From Anaspis maculata (lineage: Eukaryota; Arthropoda; Insecta; Coleoptera; Scraptiidae), in assembly GCA_949128115.1 (NCBI GenBank), contig OX421966.1:2666001-2730000 (forward strand): DNA of 64,000 nt, read 5' to 3'. The translations under genes and the position numbers were made by a program. Each line of letters opens with the position of its first letter. Positions within the stretch are counted from its first letter, which is position 1. The notes under the pieces are model-generated. The model searched no databases and was not told where the DNA came from. It saw only the letters and a list, made by a program, of their open reading frames with translations. This document shows positions 19,300 through 30,925 of this stretch, one piece after another.

Positions 19300-20890
19300 A
19301 AATATGCTGGAGGCGCCGAAATGGGCTTCATCTGGTAGTAAGAAAGTGGCTGTAGCTCGTTTATTTTTCAACAGATTTCAACATCTGGAACGTCATTTTG
19401 TAAACAAAAAAATTATCTTCTCATTTAATTCTTGAATTTACAAACGTCATTTCGGGAAACTGTCAAAATTGTCTTTATGAGATATGCTAATTTCCGGCCT
19501 TTTTTAAAGGTTATTCGATATTTTTGAAACTTGGCCAGTATTTATAGATCTTGAGGTGCTCTTTCCAAATTTCTACATTCTCATTTCGTATATTTGCCGT
19601 TTTTGGCCGCCATATTGGAAAGATGGCGCTCAAAAAACAGTTTTTTGATAATATCTTCATTTAAGTCAATGTGAAGTGTAAGCGTTTGTATGTGAATGGA
19701 AGCTTATTCAATTCTCTACAATTTGACACCTTACTCATGTACGTGCTACTTCCGGTTCTTGGGTTATGGCTTCTAGAACTCCCTGAAGCATCAACTTTTG
19801 TCATCCAATCAGCATGGCGAGTTGATCTTAGCTCCACGTGGCAGTCAAATTGACCATAAATAATGATAAGTTGTCAACCAGAGAGCAATAATATCCAGAA
19901 AATCCATCATGGTAACGGTTGTTATGCAACTACAGGGTGAACTCTAAAGGAAAATTGACTTTGAAAAGGTAGAGCTTGAGAACCGTAAATCGCACATGAG
20001 TGATTTCAGGTGTCAAATTTTAGAGAATTTAAAAGACCTTCACTTTTGATATGAATCTTAAGATTACGAATTTTCCCAAAAATGCTTTCTTGGGCGCCAT
20101 TTTTTCAAAATTATGGCCAGAACAGCAGAGAAACGAAGTGGAAAGTGGATATTCTGAATGATGACCCCAAATTTCATAATACATAATAATCAGTTTCGAA
20201 TGCATCTGGATATCCGTCAAATGCTATATTACTTTTATTTCTTTCAAAAGTCAGTTTGCTTCCACAGTTCACCCTGTAATTACGCAATTAACATCACCAT
20301 GATCGATTTTCTAAATTTTCATTATCTATGGTTAATGGTCAAGAGCTATTTATGGTTAATTTGCTTACTACATGACGGTGGTATCAATTTAACATGCTGA
20401 TTGAATGTCGAGGTTGATGCTTCGGGAAGTTCTGAAAGCTCTAACTCAAGAACCGTAAATCACACATAAATGACTGGTATGTCAGGTTGTGAAAATTTGT
20501 ATGGGCTTTCCTCCGCATATACACGTTCCAATCTTGAGTCAGTTGAACTCCAGATATTGACAAAAAAACTGTTTTTTGGGCGCCATCTTTCCAATATGGC
20601 GGCCAAAACGGCAAAGACACGAAGTGGAGAAGTAGAAATTCAGAAAAGGCACCTCAAGATCTATGATAATGCCAGGTTTCAAAAATATCGGATAACCTTA
20701 AAAAACCGGCGGAATTTAGCATATCTTATGAAAACAATTTTGGCAGTTTCACAAAATGACGTTTGTGAATTTAGGTACGAAATAAGAAGAAAAATTTTTT
20801 GTCTACAAAATGACGTTCCAGATGTCGAAATCCGTTGAAAAACAAACGAGCTACAGCCAGTTTCTTATTACCAGATGAATCTCATTTTGG
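19300..20890. mobile_element. Long hairpin element, unit copy 2
   Basis: The halves are inverted copies: CATCTGGTAGTAAGAAA with TAGCTCGTTT on the left pairs with AACGAGCTAC and TTTCTTATTACCAGATG on the right, and the block CCGCCATATTGGAAAGATGG (19609-19628) pairs with CCATCTTTCCAATATGGCGG (20583-20602). Arms of about 0.6-0.7 kb surround a centre near 20100. The open frames in it (19671-19853, 20158-20400, 20470-20838) follow the arms and are unlikely to be genes. A matching copy is at 26865-28450. Confidence 0.75.
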
Positions 20891-22848
20891 CTTGTAGGTA
20901 TGCATCAATTTACTTTGTGTACCAAATTTGGTCACAATCCAGTGGTTAAATATGGAGTTATAACAAAACAAGCGAATAATAATATGTCTCATGGGCATGA
21001 GGTTCAATAATGCACCTTCTTTTAGAAGGATTAGTGAACGCAAGATGTTTATTGGGGTTCTACCATTATTTGGGCAAAAATTTCAATATGGCGGCCAACA
21101 TAGTGGCAGAGTCATGAAATTTGGCTTGAAAATCAGAATGATCGTACTAGACAAGGGAAAGTTCCAAGTTTTATGAAAACCGTTTCACAAAGAAGAGATT
21201 TCGATATGGCGGCCAAGATGGCGGCGGAATGTTGAAATTTAACTTAAAATAAGACTGATCATATAAAACAACGGTAAGTTCCAAGCTCCATAAAAATCGT
21301 TCAACTAATAAAAAATTTCAATATGGCGGCCAAGATGGCGGCAGAGCATCATTTGTCCAAAATCTGATGTATTTTGATAAAATTCACATCGCCAGCGAAT
21401 TTCACTCAAATCGGACCACTTTCAGAGAAATTCAAAATGCCGGATCAAAGATGGCGGACAACTGACAAAAATCATTGGTCAACTTCATATGGTGAACACG
21501 TACGCATTCGATTGGCGTTTGCACCACATCGATATCTCTTTTCGTTGAGGCATAATTCTCCTAGTTCTATTACTTCGAAACATGTTTAATATGGAGAATA
21601 CAAGAAGGCGGCGGGGCATCAATTGTCAAAAATTGGATAGATCTTGATGTGGTTTACATTGCCTGCAAATTTCATTCTGATCGGATCACTTTTAGAGCAG
21701 TTCAAAATGGCGGATCAGATGGCTGCAAAGTAACAAAAAACCAAAAGTCAACTTGACGTCCTGGACATTATTTACTATTGAGCTCAAACTCAACCTCAAC
21801 TCAAACAATTTATTGGCCATCATAAAGTTGCTTTACAACAAACATGGCATGTCTTGCATGTATAACATATTGACATCACATAACGATCAGCGTTTACATC
21901 ACATTGATATCTTTTTCCTGAGGGAGTTGATATCCCGGGTACAGACATACAGACGGACGGATGGGAAAAGTGGAGCTAAAAGCGCCGTTCTCCCATTTTT
22001 TGAGAAAGTGCGCTAAAAACCATTTTCAAAACTTGACTTTGAAAGCCTCTATCTCCGTTATAAAGCGTTCCGATATAATTTTTTTCAATTCCACCGTTTG
22101 TATCTTTTTTGCTCGAAAGTTTTTTTCGAGTTTTTTTTAGAGCTTTCACATTGATTTAGTAGAATAATTCACCTACAATCAGTTCTCGATTCGTCTCTTA
22201 CGATTTTTTTCATCAAATCAAACTATCCATTGCGATTCAGTTCGACTTACAGTAATCGATTCACTGACAACATTTGGACACCCCTAGTTTAGGTGCACAG
22301 AAGAGTTGAGAATGATGATAAATGAGTTTTTATTTTGATTGAGGCTACTGGCTAACATGCCGGCACATGTCGGCACCGCCGGCAGCAAATACCCGTAAAA
22401 ATGAAAGTTTGTATATTTGATGGTAGAGGTCGCCCCCATTAGTTAGACAGCAAAACAGCGGCTTGGCTACCGATTGAAGAAATAAATAATTCATTTTCTG
22501 ATCGCAATAAATGACACTTTCGTAAGTTAAAAATCATCGATCAGATCAAATTTTTATTTATGATGAAATCTGAAGTACTCAAAACACGATGCAAGCGGTA
22601 AAAGAATACTAACATAACAGTTAAAAGCGAGCCTCACAACACATTCCCTCCTTCGATTCCCTGGGCGCCACTGATCACCCAGTAAAACGTTACACCGAGC
22701 GTTACACCAAAGCGTTACACATCATCCTCGCATCAACCGAATTCACTCTCATCCACAGAGTCCCTCATCTGTGATTGTTGTGATCTAAGCGAGCGATAAG
22801 AAGTTTTACTTCAAAATGTTGTTCATTGATTTCGGTTTTTCTTTACAG

Positions 22849-23043
22849 TTTACACAAAAGGCCATTATGGTGAATGGATTAAAGGACCTGGCGGAGGGGT
22901 ACGTGAGACAGGTACGACGGTGGTTCGCGGAACTGTGGGGCCGGGTTGACGCCATGGTGGAGGAGAGGGGGCAGCCCGGCCAGCAGCTCCGATCCGACCT
23001 CGACGTCCACCCACCGCCGGACATAGGTGCCCAACTCATCAAG
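22849..23043 (+). CDS. Phase-0 exon, 'RRWF/LWGRV' module, copy 3
   Basis: The acceptor TTTCTTTACAG ends at 22848. The exon is 195 bases, 65 codons, phase 0, ending ATCAAG at 23043 before GTACCA, a weak but allowed donor. It reads LKDLAEGYVRQVRRWFAELW, then GRVDAMVEERG, a Gln/Asp-rich part and PPPD near the end. Over the first 36 codons I count 27 nucleotide differences from copy 1 (25%), with 14 codons changing the amino acid and 6 silent, while the 437 bases upstream differ by about 2%. If the donor is not used, the frame runs on through the MAEVAQ piece to 23329. Confidence 0.6.
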
Positions 23044-23329
23044 GTACCACTACCAAGGCACTACTCGGCACGAAGCAGAAACCTGAATCGAAAAGCCCAA
23101 AGTTTCCTTCTGGGTGGCATGGCGGAAGTTGCCCAGTTTTATTCAAGCTTAGCAACGAAAGAGATGGAGAAATCACAGGAGCACAACAATTACGCAGCAA
23201 ACGCGTTCATCAAGGATAATGCTGAACGTCTGCAAAGGGACGACGCTGGTGGACTTACACAGCCTTCACGTCCAAGAAGCGATGACATATATCGACAGTT
23301 TGGTGGACTACCACCTTGTGATGGTGAAG
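23044..23329 (+). CDS. Coding-like piece of unknown family, unit copy 3
   Basis: The frame continues in phase from the exon at 22849 and contains MAEVAQFYSSLATKEMEKSQ (from ATG 23119), NAFIKDNAERL and YRQFGGLPPCDGEA, then enters the insertion at 23330. It is the same piece as 16932-17135 with one lysine-to-arginine change, and here it has no stop before the insertion. Whether it is a separate gene fragment or part of a longer exon cannot be decided from sequence alone. Confidence 0.35.
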
Positions 23330-23370
23330 CCGAGGGGTTAATCACTCATGCAATAGTTGGGACACCTGTT

Positions 23371-23540
23371 CATGCAATACTATGCAATACTTATGCAATA
23401 CTTGTGCAATACTATGCAATATCGTGCAATACTTATGCAATACTATGCAATACCTGTGCAATACTATGCAATACTTTGCAATACCTGTGCAATACTCATG
23501 CAATACTCATGCAATACTCATGCAATACTTATGCAATACC
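23371..23540 (+). repeat. ATGCAATACT minisatellite, left array
   Basis: Tandem words ATGCAATACT, ATGCAATACTT and GTGCAATACT of 10-11 bases repeat about 15 times. The repeat gives long, meaningless frames of the type MQYLCNT in all three frames. Confidence 0.9.
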
Positions 23541-24423
23541 AGAACATAATGCGCATGCTCGGATGTAATCGTACCGTATGCCTGGCGGCGAACATGGACG
23601 AAATACCGTTTTGAGAAAAGTACCACCTCGCTCTCGAAAGCTCTAGCTCGAAAGCTACTAGCAGTAGTTTCTCTCGGAAAATAGTGGATGAAAATCGGGA
23701 ATATCGGTTACGATTCAGGTAAATCACAGTCAAGTTTAAAGTAATTATTGTCAAGTAGGTACCTACCTAGCTGACTACTCTTATTATCAACCCTAGCATA
23801 ATGACATCGGAGCAGAACACGGACGATTCTCTCGTCCAAACCCATAAAACAATGGATAAAAGGAGCACGAGTACCGCGTAACTCATTTTACAAGAAGTGG
23901 AAAACAATTGTCTGTGGGGCACAATATACACGATGAAATTGGAGTGAATTTGCCCATATCGCAGAAAAGATCGCAGCAGTAGAAAGTGCCTCAAAAATAC
24001 CTGGCCATCCCATATTTTCTTTTAAGTCTCCTCCTTCGACCTCCTCGAATGCCACCACATCATCTTATATTTACTCCTTCATCGGAGTCGTCTACCATTA
24101 CTTCGGTAGGTACATTCGTACCTCGATTCGTACGCAACCAATTTTTGTAGCTTCAGTGCGAGAGCTAGTCAAAATAATATTGCCTATTGCTTATTTCCAG
24201 TTGCTAGTTGCTGCATGGTTGCTGATTGCTTCAGTGGTAGAGCCGCCCAATAGGGTAGAAAACTGTTTTTTTGTCTATAGGGCCTATTCAGTAACAAAAT
24301 CTTTTAAATTAATGGACCACTAAAAAATGTGCCAATCATAAAACCGCATTTTCAATGTTTCTATGGAAATATCGAGTTAGCGATATAATTTTAAAGGATT
24401 GGATTTAAGCAATAGGTCATTTT

Positions 24424-24651
24424 AATGTATGCAATACTTATGCAATACTTATGCAATACTATGCAATACTCATGCAATACTATGCAATACTTATGCAATA
24501 CTATGCAGTACTTATGCAATACTATGCAATACTTATGCAATGCAATACTATGCAATACTTATGCAATACTATGCAATACTTATGCAATACTATGCAATAC
24601 TTATGCAATACTATGCAATACTTATGCAATACCATGCAATACTAATGCAGT
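24424..24651 (+). repeat. ATGCAATACT minisatellite, right array
   Basis: The words are as in the left array and in the same orientation, about 21 repeats, alternating ATGCAATACTT and ATGCAATACT to make a 21-base higher period. The array lies about 45 bases inside the right end of the insertion, as the left array lies about 40 bases inside the left end. Confidence 0.9.
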
Positions 24652-24890
24652 ATTGCATATGTGGGACACCAAAATTCGAAGTGGTTAACCCCTCGGGTGA
24701 AGCCGGTTGTGCGGTTTCGAAAAAATAGAAATCATAACCGGCAGAGAAAACCACTGCGGTGGTGTGTCAAGACTAAGAATAGCGGTGATGGAACATCTGT
24801 GAAGGAGGAATATACCGTAAGTTGTTACTCAAAATGGTGTAGGTATCAATTTATTTGGTTTTGGTCCCAGATTGAATTTATTTTGTTCTA

Positions 24891-25010
24891 TCGTGTGATC
24901 GAATGAATCCTTATTTTAGGTAGGCTGTGGTCTAGCCGAACGCAGCTTCGCACCCCTGAATTTGACCAGGTCACAGCCTACCTAAAATAAGAATTCATTT
25001 GATCACACGA
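24891..25010. mobile_element. 120-bp hairpin MITE, copy in unit 3
   Basis: Same element and same site as 17332-17451, TCGTGTGATC...GATCACACGA with TA flanks. Because both units carry it at the same place, it inserted before the unit was duplicated. Confidence 0.85.
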
Positions 25011-25132
25011 TAGATACCAAGAGTCCAGTTGGAATCCGGGCTCACTATGGGTATTCCTCCCACAGAAAAGATATCGTATTGAGACTGTCTAATGGGGATA
25101 GGTACTGTCCCCATTAGACTAGGGACTTACAG

Positions 25133-25312
25133 CTCTTCAAAGAAGACTGTCAGCCCTACCAGTACAACTCACTACAAGACAAGAACTTATTGGATGCTCT
25201 AACCGCGAAGTGGAGAGAAATCCCTGTGGCAACTATCAATAACCTGTTCAAAGGTATGTTTAGATCCTACCAAAAAGTAGTGCGGTCCAGACCAGGTCCA
25301 ACTTTCTATTGA
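25133..25312 (+). pseudogene. Tc1/mariner transposase C-terminal fragment, unit copy 3
   Basis: The fragment parallels 17574-17753 and keeps the frame LLDALTAKWREIPVATINNL to a TGA at 25310-25312. The last residues differ (TFY instead of TFD). It has no catalytic part. Confidence 0.65.
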
Positions 25313-26864
25313 AATATTTTGCCCCGTTCATTTTCATTGCTCATAATTTAAATATAATAAAAAAAAAAAATTAGTATGAATTAACGTGATAAAGTAACTG
25401 GATAAGAAAAAAAAAACATATTTTCGTAACAGAGCAACGTGGAGCATCAAACTAAAAAAATATGAGTTCCTCATACTGTTGATTACCGCATACAGCAAAT
25501 TTCAAAATTATGGAGTAGCCACAAAAGTTCCTGCATCATTTCAAAAAAGTACAAAATTGCAAGGTATCCTTTACCACCCTGTATTAAGCACATCGCTGCC
25601 ATCGTGAAAAGAAAATTTTTGAAATCGAACCAACGGTTTTCGATTTTTCCACTCTCGAAAAACTGCAAATTTTCAACTTTTCATCCCGTGAACAGATTTT
25701 CAATTTGTCTTTTTAACAAGAGGTGACTGGTTCTTGCACATCTTCTGACAATTTCTTTTCTCAATTCTCCAGTCGAAAATTTAGAACCAGCTTATTGCCG
25801 AGGGCTGACTCAAATGATGGAGCTCACAAGGAAGCCCATAATTGACAATTTTCACAATGAAATTGGAGAAGGCTTTGAGTTTTTCCGAGACATTTTTTTG
25901 ACATAATGTTTAGTTCCCTGCTTTTGCTTAAATCTATCTATTTCTCAAACTCCGAGTGCCCACCCGAAGGAACGACTGAAAAAACAAATCCGTAGGTTTC
26001 TGGATACCAGTCGGGAAACTTTTGTGTCGTCCACAACAGATTTTTATTCATGTTGTGGTACACCTGACCGACGTTTCTGAGCCAAAAGCTCATTTTCATG
26101 TCTTCACACTACAAGACGCATGCTCACAAAATTGTATTACAATCGATCTAGGAACTTCGGAGAAAAAACAACACCATTTTTACCTATTTTCCGAAGAAAT
26201 TTATTTTTATTTTCCATTCAAGTTGCACGCCTGATTTCAATCGGAGCTGCACATGTTTTATCGAGTCTTTCGCGGGTACTTTTGCTAAAAACCAAACTAG
26301 GTTGGAGTCTATTCGGTACTTCTCGAGCTATTTAACCTCAAAGTTTTTAATTTGACAGCTTATAACTTGGACACTCGAAGATTTAAAATACCGTAGGCTA
26401 AGGTCATCGTAGAGTCTGAATAAATGGAATGAAATGACAGATGACAGATATATGATAACGGTTGCATATTTTGGATAGTTTTCCAAGAGCTTCAAAATGA
26501 CCTGTCAAAAATCAAAATCGTTACGTCAACATTTTTTGTCACTCTTTGACATTGACATTTCTTGTTGAAAGGTGACACGTTGAAAATCACATTTTCTCTT
26601 CTCTACCATAAACCATAATACGTGCATACCAAATTTGGTCGAACTCAGTCAAACGGTTTAGAAAAAAATCGAAGGGTCAAAAAAAACAAGTGACATACAT
26701 ACACATTAGATATTTAGTCTGGGGGCATAGGGTCAAGAAAGGCTTGGCCGTGTCCAACTTCGTAAAGATATATAGAGATATGTCCTTATCGATTCCTGGG
26801 TGATCAAGGATCATGAAAAATTATGGTGGAATATTGACATCTGCTGCAGGCAAATATGCTGGAG

Positions 26865-28450
26865 GCGCCGAAATGGGCTTCATCTGGTAGTAAGAAAGTG
26901 GCTGTAGCTCGTTTGTTTTCCAACAGATTTCAACATCTGGAACGCCATTTTGTGAACAAAAAAATTATCATCTCATTTAATTCTTGCTTTTACAAACGTC
27001 ATTTCGGGGAACTGTCGAAATTGTCTTTATGAGATATGCTAATTTCCGGCCTTTTTTAAAGGTTCTTTGATATTTTTGAAACTTGGCCAGTATTTATAGA
27101 TCTTGAGGTGCCCTTCCCAAATTTCTACATTCTCATTTCGTATATTTGCCGTTTTTGGCCGCCATATTGGAAAGATGGCGCTCAAAAAACAGTTTTTTGA
27201 CAATATCTTTAATTTAGTCAATGTGAAGTGGAAGCGTTTGTATGCGAATGGAAGCTTATTCAATTCTCTACAATTTGACACCTTACTCATGTACGTGCTA
27301 CTTCCGGTTCTTGGGTTATGGCTTCAAGAACTCCCTGAAGCATCAACTTTTGTCATCCAATCAGCATGGCAAGTTGATCTTAGCTCCACGTGGCAGTCAA
27401 ATTGACCATAAATAATGATAAGTTGTCAACCAGAGAGCAATAATATCCAGAAAATCAATCATGGTAACGGTTGTTATGCAACTACAGGGTGAACTCTAAA
27501 AGAAAATTGACTTTGAAAAGGTAGAGCTTGAGAACCGTAAATCGCACATGAGTGATTTCAGGTGTCAAATTTTGGAGAATTTAATAGACCTTCACTTTTG
27601 ATATGAATCTTGAGATAACGAATTTTTCAAAATTTTTCAAAAAATGCTTTCTTGGGCGCCATTTTTTCAAAATTATGGCCAGAACAGCAGAGAAACGAAG
27701 TGGAAAGTGGATGTTCTGAATGATTACCCCAAATTTCATAATACATAATAATCAGTTTCGAATGCATCTGGATATCCGTCAAATGCTATATTACCTTTAT
27801 TTCTTTCAAAAGTCAGTTTGCTTTCACAGTTCACTCTGTAATTACGCAATTAACATCACCATGATCGATTTTCTAAATTTTTATTATCTATGGTTAATGG
27901 TCAAGAGCTATTTATGGTTAATTTGCTTACTACATGACGGTGGTATCAATTTAACATGCTGATTGAATGTCGAGGTTGATGCTTCGGGAAGTTCTGAAAG
28001 CACTAACTCAAGAACCGTAAATCACACATAAATGACTGGTATGTCAGGTTGTGAAAATTTGTATGGGCTTTCCTCCGCATATACACGTTCCAATCTTGAG
28101 TCAGTTGAATTCAAGATATTGACAAAAAACTGTTTTTTGGGCGCCATCTTTCCAATATGGCGGCCAAAACGGAAGAGATACGAAGTGGAAAAGTAGAAAT
28201 TCAGAAAAGGCACCTCAAGATCTATGATAATGCCAGGTTTCAAAAATATCGGATAACCTTAAAAAACCGGCGGAATTTAGCATAGGTATCTTATGAAAAC
28301 AATTTTGACAGTTTCACGAAATAACGTTTGTGAATTTAGGTACGAAATAAGAGAAGAAATTTTTTGTCTACACAATGACGTTCCAGATGTCGAAATCCGT
28401 TGAAAAACAAACGAGCCACAGCCAGTTTCTTATTACCAGATGAAGCCTAT
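26865..28450. mobile_element. Long hairpin element, unit copy 3
   Basis: This copy of 19300-20890 has the same inverted arms (CCGCCATATTGGAAAGATGG at 27159-27178 against CCATCTTTCCAATATGGCGG at 28145-28164). Small indels, such as an extra TTTTTCAAAA near 27628 and AGGT near 28285, separate the two copies. Confidence 0.75.
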
Positions 28451-29982
28451 TTTGGCTTGTAGGTATGCATCAACTTACTTTGTGTACCAAATTTGGTCAC
28501 AATCCAGTGGTTAAATATGGAGTTATAACAAAACAAGCAAATAATAATATGTCTCATGGGCATGAGGTTCAATAGTGCACCTTCTTTTTGGAGGATTAGT
28601 GAACGCAAGATGTTTATTAGGGTTCTACCATTATTTGGGCAGATATTTCAATATGGCGGCCAAATAGTGGCAGAATCATGAAATTTGGCTTGAAAATCAG
28701 AATGATCGTAGGTACAAGACAAGGGAAAGTTCCAAGTTTTATGAAAACCGTTCCACAAAGAAGATATTTCGATATGGCGGCCAAGATGGCGGCGGAATGT
28801 TGAAATTTAACTGAAAATAAGACTGATCATACAAAACAACGGTAAGTTCCAAGCTCCATAAAAATCGTTCAACTAATAAGAAATTTCAATATGGCGGCCA
28901 AGATGGCGGCAGAGCATCATCCGTCCAAAATCTGATGTATTTTGATAAAATCCACATCGCCTGCGAATTTCACTCAAATCGGACAACTTTCAGAGAAATC
29001 TAAAATGCCGGATCAAAGATGGCGGACAACTGACAAAAATCATTGGTCAACTTCATATGGTGAACACGTACGCATTCGATTGGCGTTTGCACCACATCGA
29101 TATCTCTTTTCGTTGAGGCATAATTCTCCTAGTTCTATTACTTCGAAACATGTTTAATATGGAGAATACAAGATGGCGGCGGGGCATCAATTGTCAAAAA
29201 TTGGATGGATCTTGATGTGGTTTACATTGCCTGCAAATTTCATTCTAATCGGATCACTTTCAGAGCAATTCAAAATGGCGGATCAGATGGCTGCAAAGTA
29301 ACAAAAAACCAAAAGTCAACTTGACGTCCTGGACATTATTCACTATTGATCTCAAACTCAAACTCAACTGAAACAATTTATTGGCCATCATAAAGTTGCT
29401 TTACAACAAACATGGCATGTCTTGCATGTATAACATATTGACATCACATAACGATCAGCGTTTACATCACATCGATATCTTTTTCCTGAGGGAGTTGATA
29501 TCCCGGGTACAGACAGACAGACGGACGGGCGGACGGGCGGGAGAAGTGGAGCTAAAAGCGCCGTTCTCCCATTTTTTGAGAAAGTGCGCTAAAAACCATT
29601 TTCAAAACTTAACTTTGGAAGCCTCTATCTCCGTTATAAAGCGTTTCCGATATTTTTTTTTTCAATTCCACCGTTTGTATCTGTTTTGCTCGAAAGTTTT
29701 CTTCGAGGTTTTTTTTAGAGCTTTCACATTGATTTAGTAGAATTATTCACCTACAATCAGTTCTCGATTCGTCTCGTACAATTTTTTTCATCAAATCAAA
29801 CTATCCATTGCGATTCAGTTCGACTTACAGTAATCGATTCACTGACAACATTTGGACATCCCTAGTTTAGGTACACAGAAGAGATGAGAATGATAATAAA
29901 TGGGTTTCTATTTTGATTGAGGCTACTGGCTAACATGCCGGCACATGTCGGCAGCAAATACCCGAAAAAATGAAAGTTTGCA

Positions 29983-30800
29983 TATTTGATGGTAGAGGTC
30001 GCCCCCATTAGTTAAACAGCAAAACAGCGGCTCGGCTACCGATTGAAGAAATAAATAAATCATTTTCTGATCGCAATAAATGACACTTTCGTAAGTGAAA
30101 ATTCATCGATCAGATCAAATTTTTATTTATGATGAAATCTGAAGTACTCAAAACACGATGCAAGCGGTAAAAGAATACTAACATAACAGTTACAAGCGAG
30201 CCTCACAACACATTCCCTTCTTCCATTCCCTGGGCGCCACTGGTCACCCAGTGAAACGTTACACCGAGCGTTACACCAAAGCGTTACACATCATCCTCGC
30301 ATCAACCGAATTCACTCTCATCCAGAGAGTCCCTCATCTGTAATTGTTGTGATCTAAGCGAGCGATAAGAAATTTTACTTCAAAATGTTGTTCATTGTTT
30401 TCGGTTTTTCTTTACAGTTGAAACAAAAGGCCATTATGATAGCTACCATCAAGGGAGTGGCGGAGGGGTATATCACCGAGATCCGGCGGTGGTTCCGAGA
30501 CCTATGGGGCCGGGCGGAGGCCATGGAGGAGGGGGAGGAGCTCGGCCAGCAGGTCCAACTCGACCTCGACCTCCACCAATCCGTGGTATTACGGTATGCA
30601 CTTGGTTATCGAAATTCAGCTTTGTGCTTGGCTCTTGGCTTTGTGGGAATAATTTCCGGGTTTGGCCGTATTTAGACCTAAAATGACTGGGCTATACCTG
30701 AAAGTGCCTGGAAGTGCGGGAAGGTGCATTATTGCTAGGGAGCGGATTTATATGCGGTAAAAAAGTCTAAATATTCAGTTTTTAGGCGACCAACACACAA
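29983..30800 (+). repeat. Head of the 6-7.5 kb unit, copy 4
   Basis: The segment starts TATTTGATGGTAGAGGTCGC and is nearly identical to 3-439 up to the acceptor at 30417, then diverges in the exon, then matches 660-884 again. After AACACACAAAAG (about 30802) it leaves the copy 1 sequence and enters new exon-like DNA, showing that unit copies continue into different downstream modules. Confidence 0.9.
30418..30585 (+). CDS. Exon of the 'RRWF/LWGRV' module, copy 4, 3' end rebuilt
   Basis: The acceptor TTTCTTTACAG ends at 30417. The frame reads LKQKAIMIATIKGVAEGY, then EIRRWFRDLWGRAEAMEEGE, and a Gln/Asp/Leu-rich part. Compared with copy 1, the PPP-containing end and the GTATGT donor are deleted and the exon is fused to sequence that is intronic in copy 1 (660 onward). 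A replacement phase-0 donor, GTG|GTATTA, at 30586 would give 56 codons; GTATGC at 30594 is another option but not phase 0. About 29% of bases in the first 36 codons differ from copy 1, against about 2% in both flanks. Confidence 0.55.
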
Positions 30801-30802
30801 AA

Positions 30803-30917
30803 GACCGCCTCCGAAAGAGCGTCAATCAACTGAATAAGAAAGAGGCCTTCAACGTGCAAATGGGGGCCGCATTGAGAAATCTTGCGGCCCCCTCGACCCC
30901 GGATGATCATGTCAAGG
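30803..30917 (+). CDS. Candidate exon segment, Lys/Ala-rich, donor phase 0
   Basis: The open frame reads DRLRKSVNQLNKKEAFNVQM, then AALRNLAAPSTPDDHVK, and ends at AAG|GTGATA (30918). The composition and GC content suggest real coding sequence, and the donor keeps phase 0. The acceptor is unclear: an AG ending AACACACAAAAG is only two or three bases upstream of the readable part and has no pyrimidine tract; the TTTTTAG before GCGACC does not give phase 0. An LTR begins eight bases into the presumed intron, which parallels the situation at 13453. Unknown family. Confidence 0.35.
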
Positions 30918-30925
30918 TGATATAT

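Larger units (their letters stand above)
16147..22413 (+). repeat. 6.27-kb tandem unit, copy 2 (complete)
   Basis: The unit starts TATTCGATGGTAGAGGTCGC and repeats at 22414 after 6267 bases. It carries, in order, the exon at 16582, a coding-like piece at 16932, a 120-bp MITE, a Tc1-like C-terminus, a long hairpin element, and the GGCGGCC-rich tail. Apart from the exon and a 1.37-kb insertion in copy 3, the two complete copies differ by only a few percent by eye. Within the unit, 18864-18890 is a short GAAAT microsatellite that is contracted in copy 3 (near 26424). Confidence 0.9.
23330..24696. mobile_element. 1367-bp inverted-repeat insertion with internal ATGCAATACT arrays
   Basis: The ends are CCGAGGGGTTAA at 23330 and TTAACCCCTCGG at 24696, a perfect 12-base inverted repeat, with GTGAAG duplicated at 23324-23329 and 24697-24702. 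Unit copy 2 has the uninterrupted site (GATGGTGAAGCCGGTTG, 17133-17149), so the insertion happened after, or was lost from, one unit. It contains two arrays of ATGCAATACT words but no transposase. A six-base duplication does not fix the superfamily. Confidence 0.85.
22414..29982 (+). repeat. 7.57-kb tandem unit, copy 3 (complete)
   Basis: Same order of parts as copy 2. The extra length of 1302 bases is explained by one insertion at 23330-24696 together with small indels. It ends at the next unit start at 29983. The tail (28560-29982) again carries the GGCGGCC-rich repeats and TATCCCGGGTACAGACAGAC. Confidence 0.9.

Noticed and set aside
22806..23042. Minus-strand ORFs opposite the RRWF exons
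   Set aside because: They mirror the plus-strand exon and extend into the shared intron without any signal of their own.
23357..24688. Frames with repeating MQYLCNT or CNTYAIL peptides
   Set aside because: They are translations of the ATGCAATACT minisatellite, present in several frames at once.
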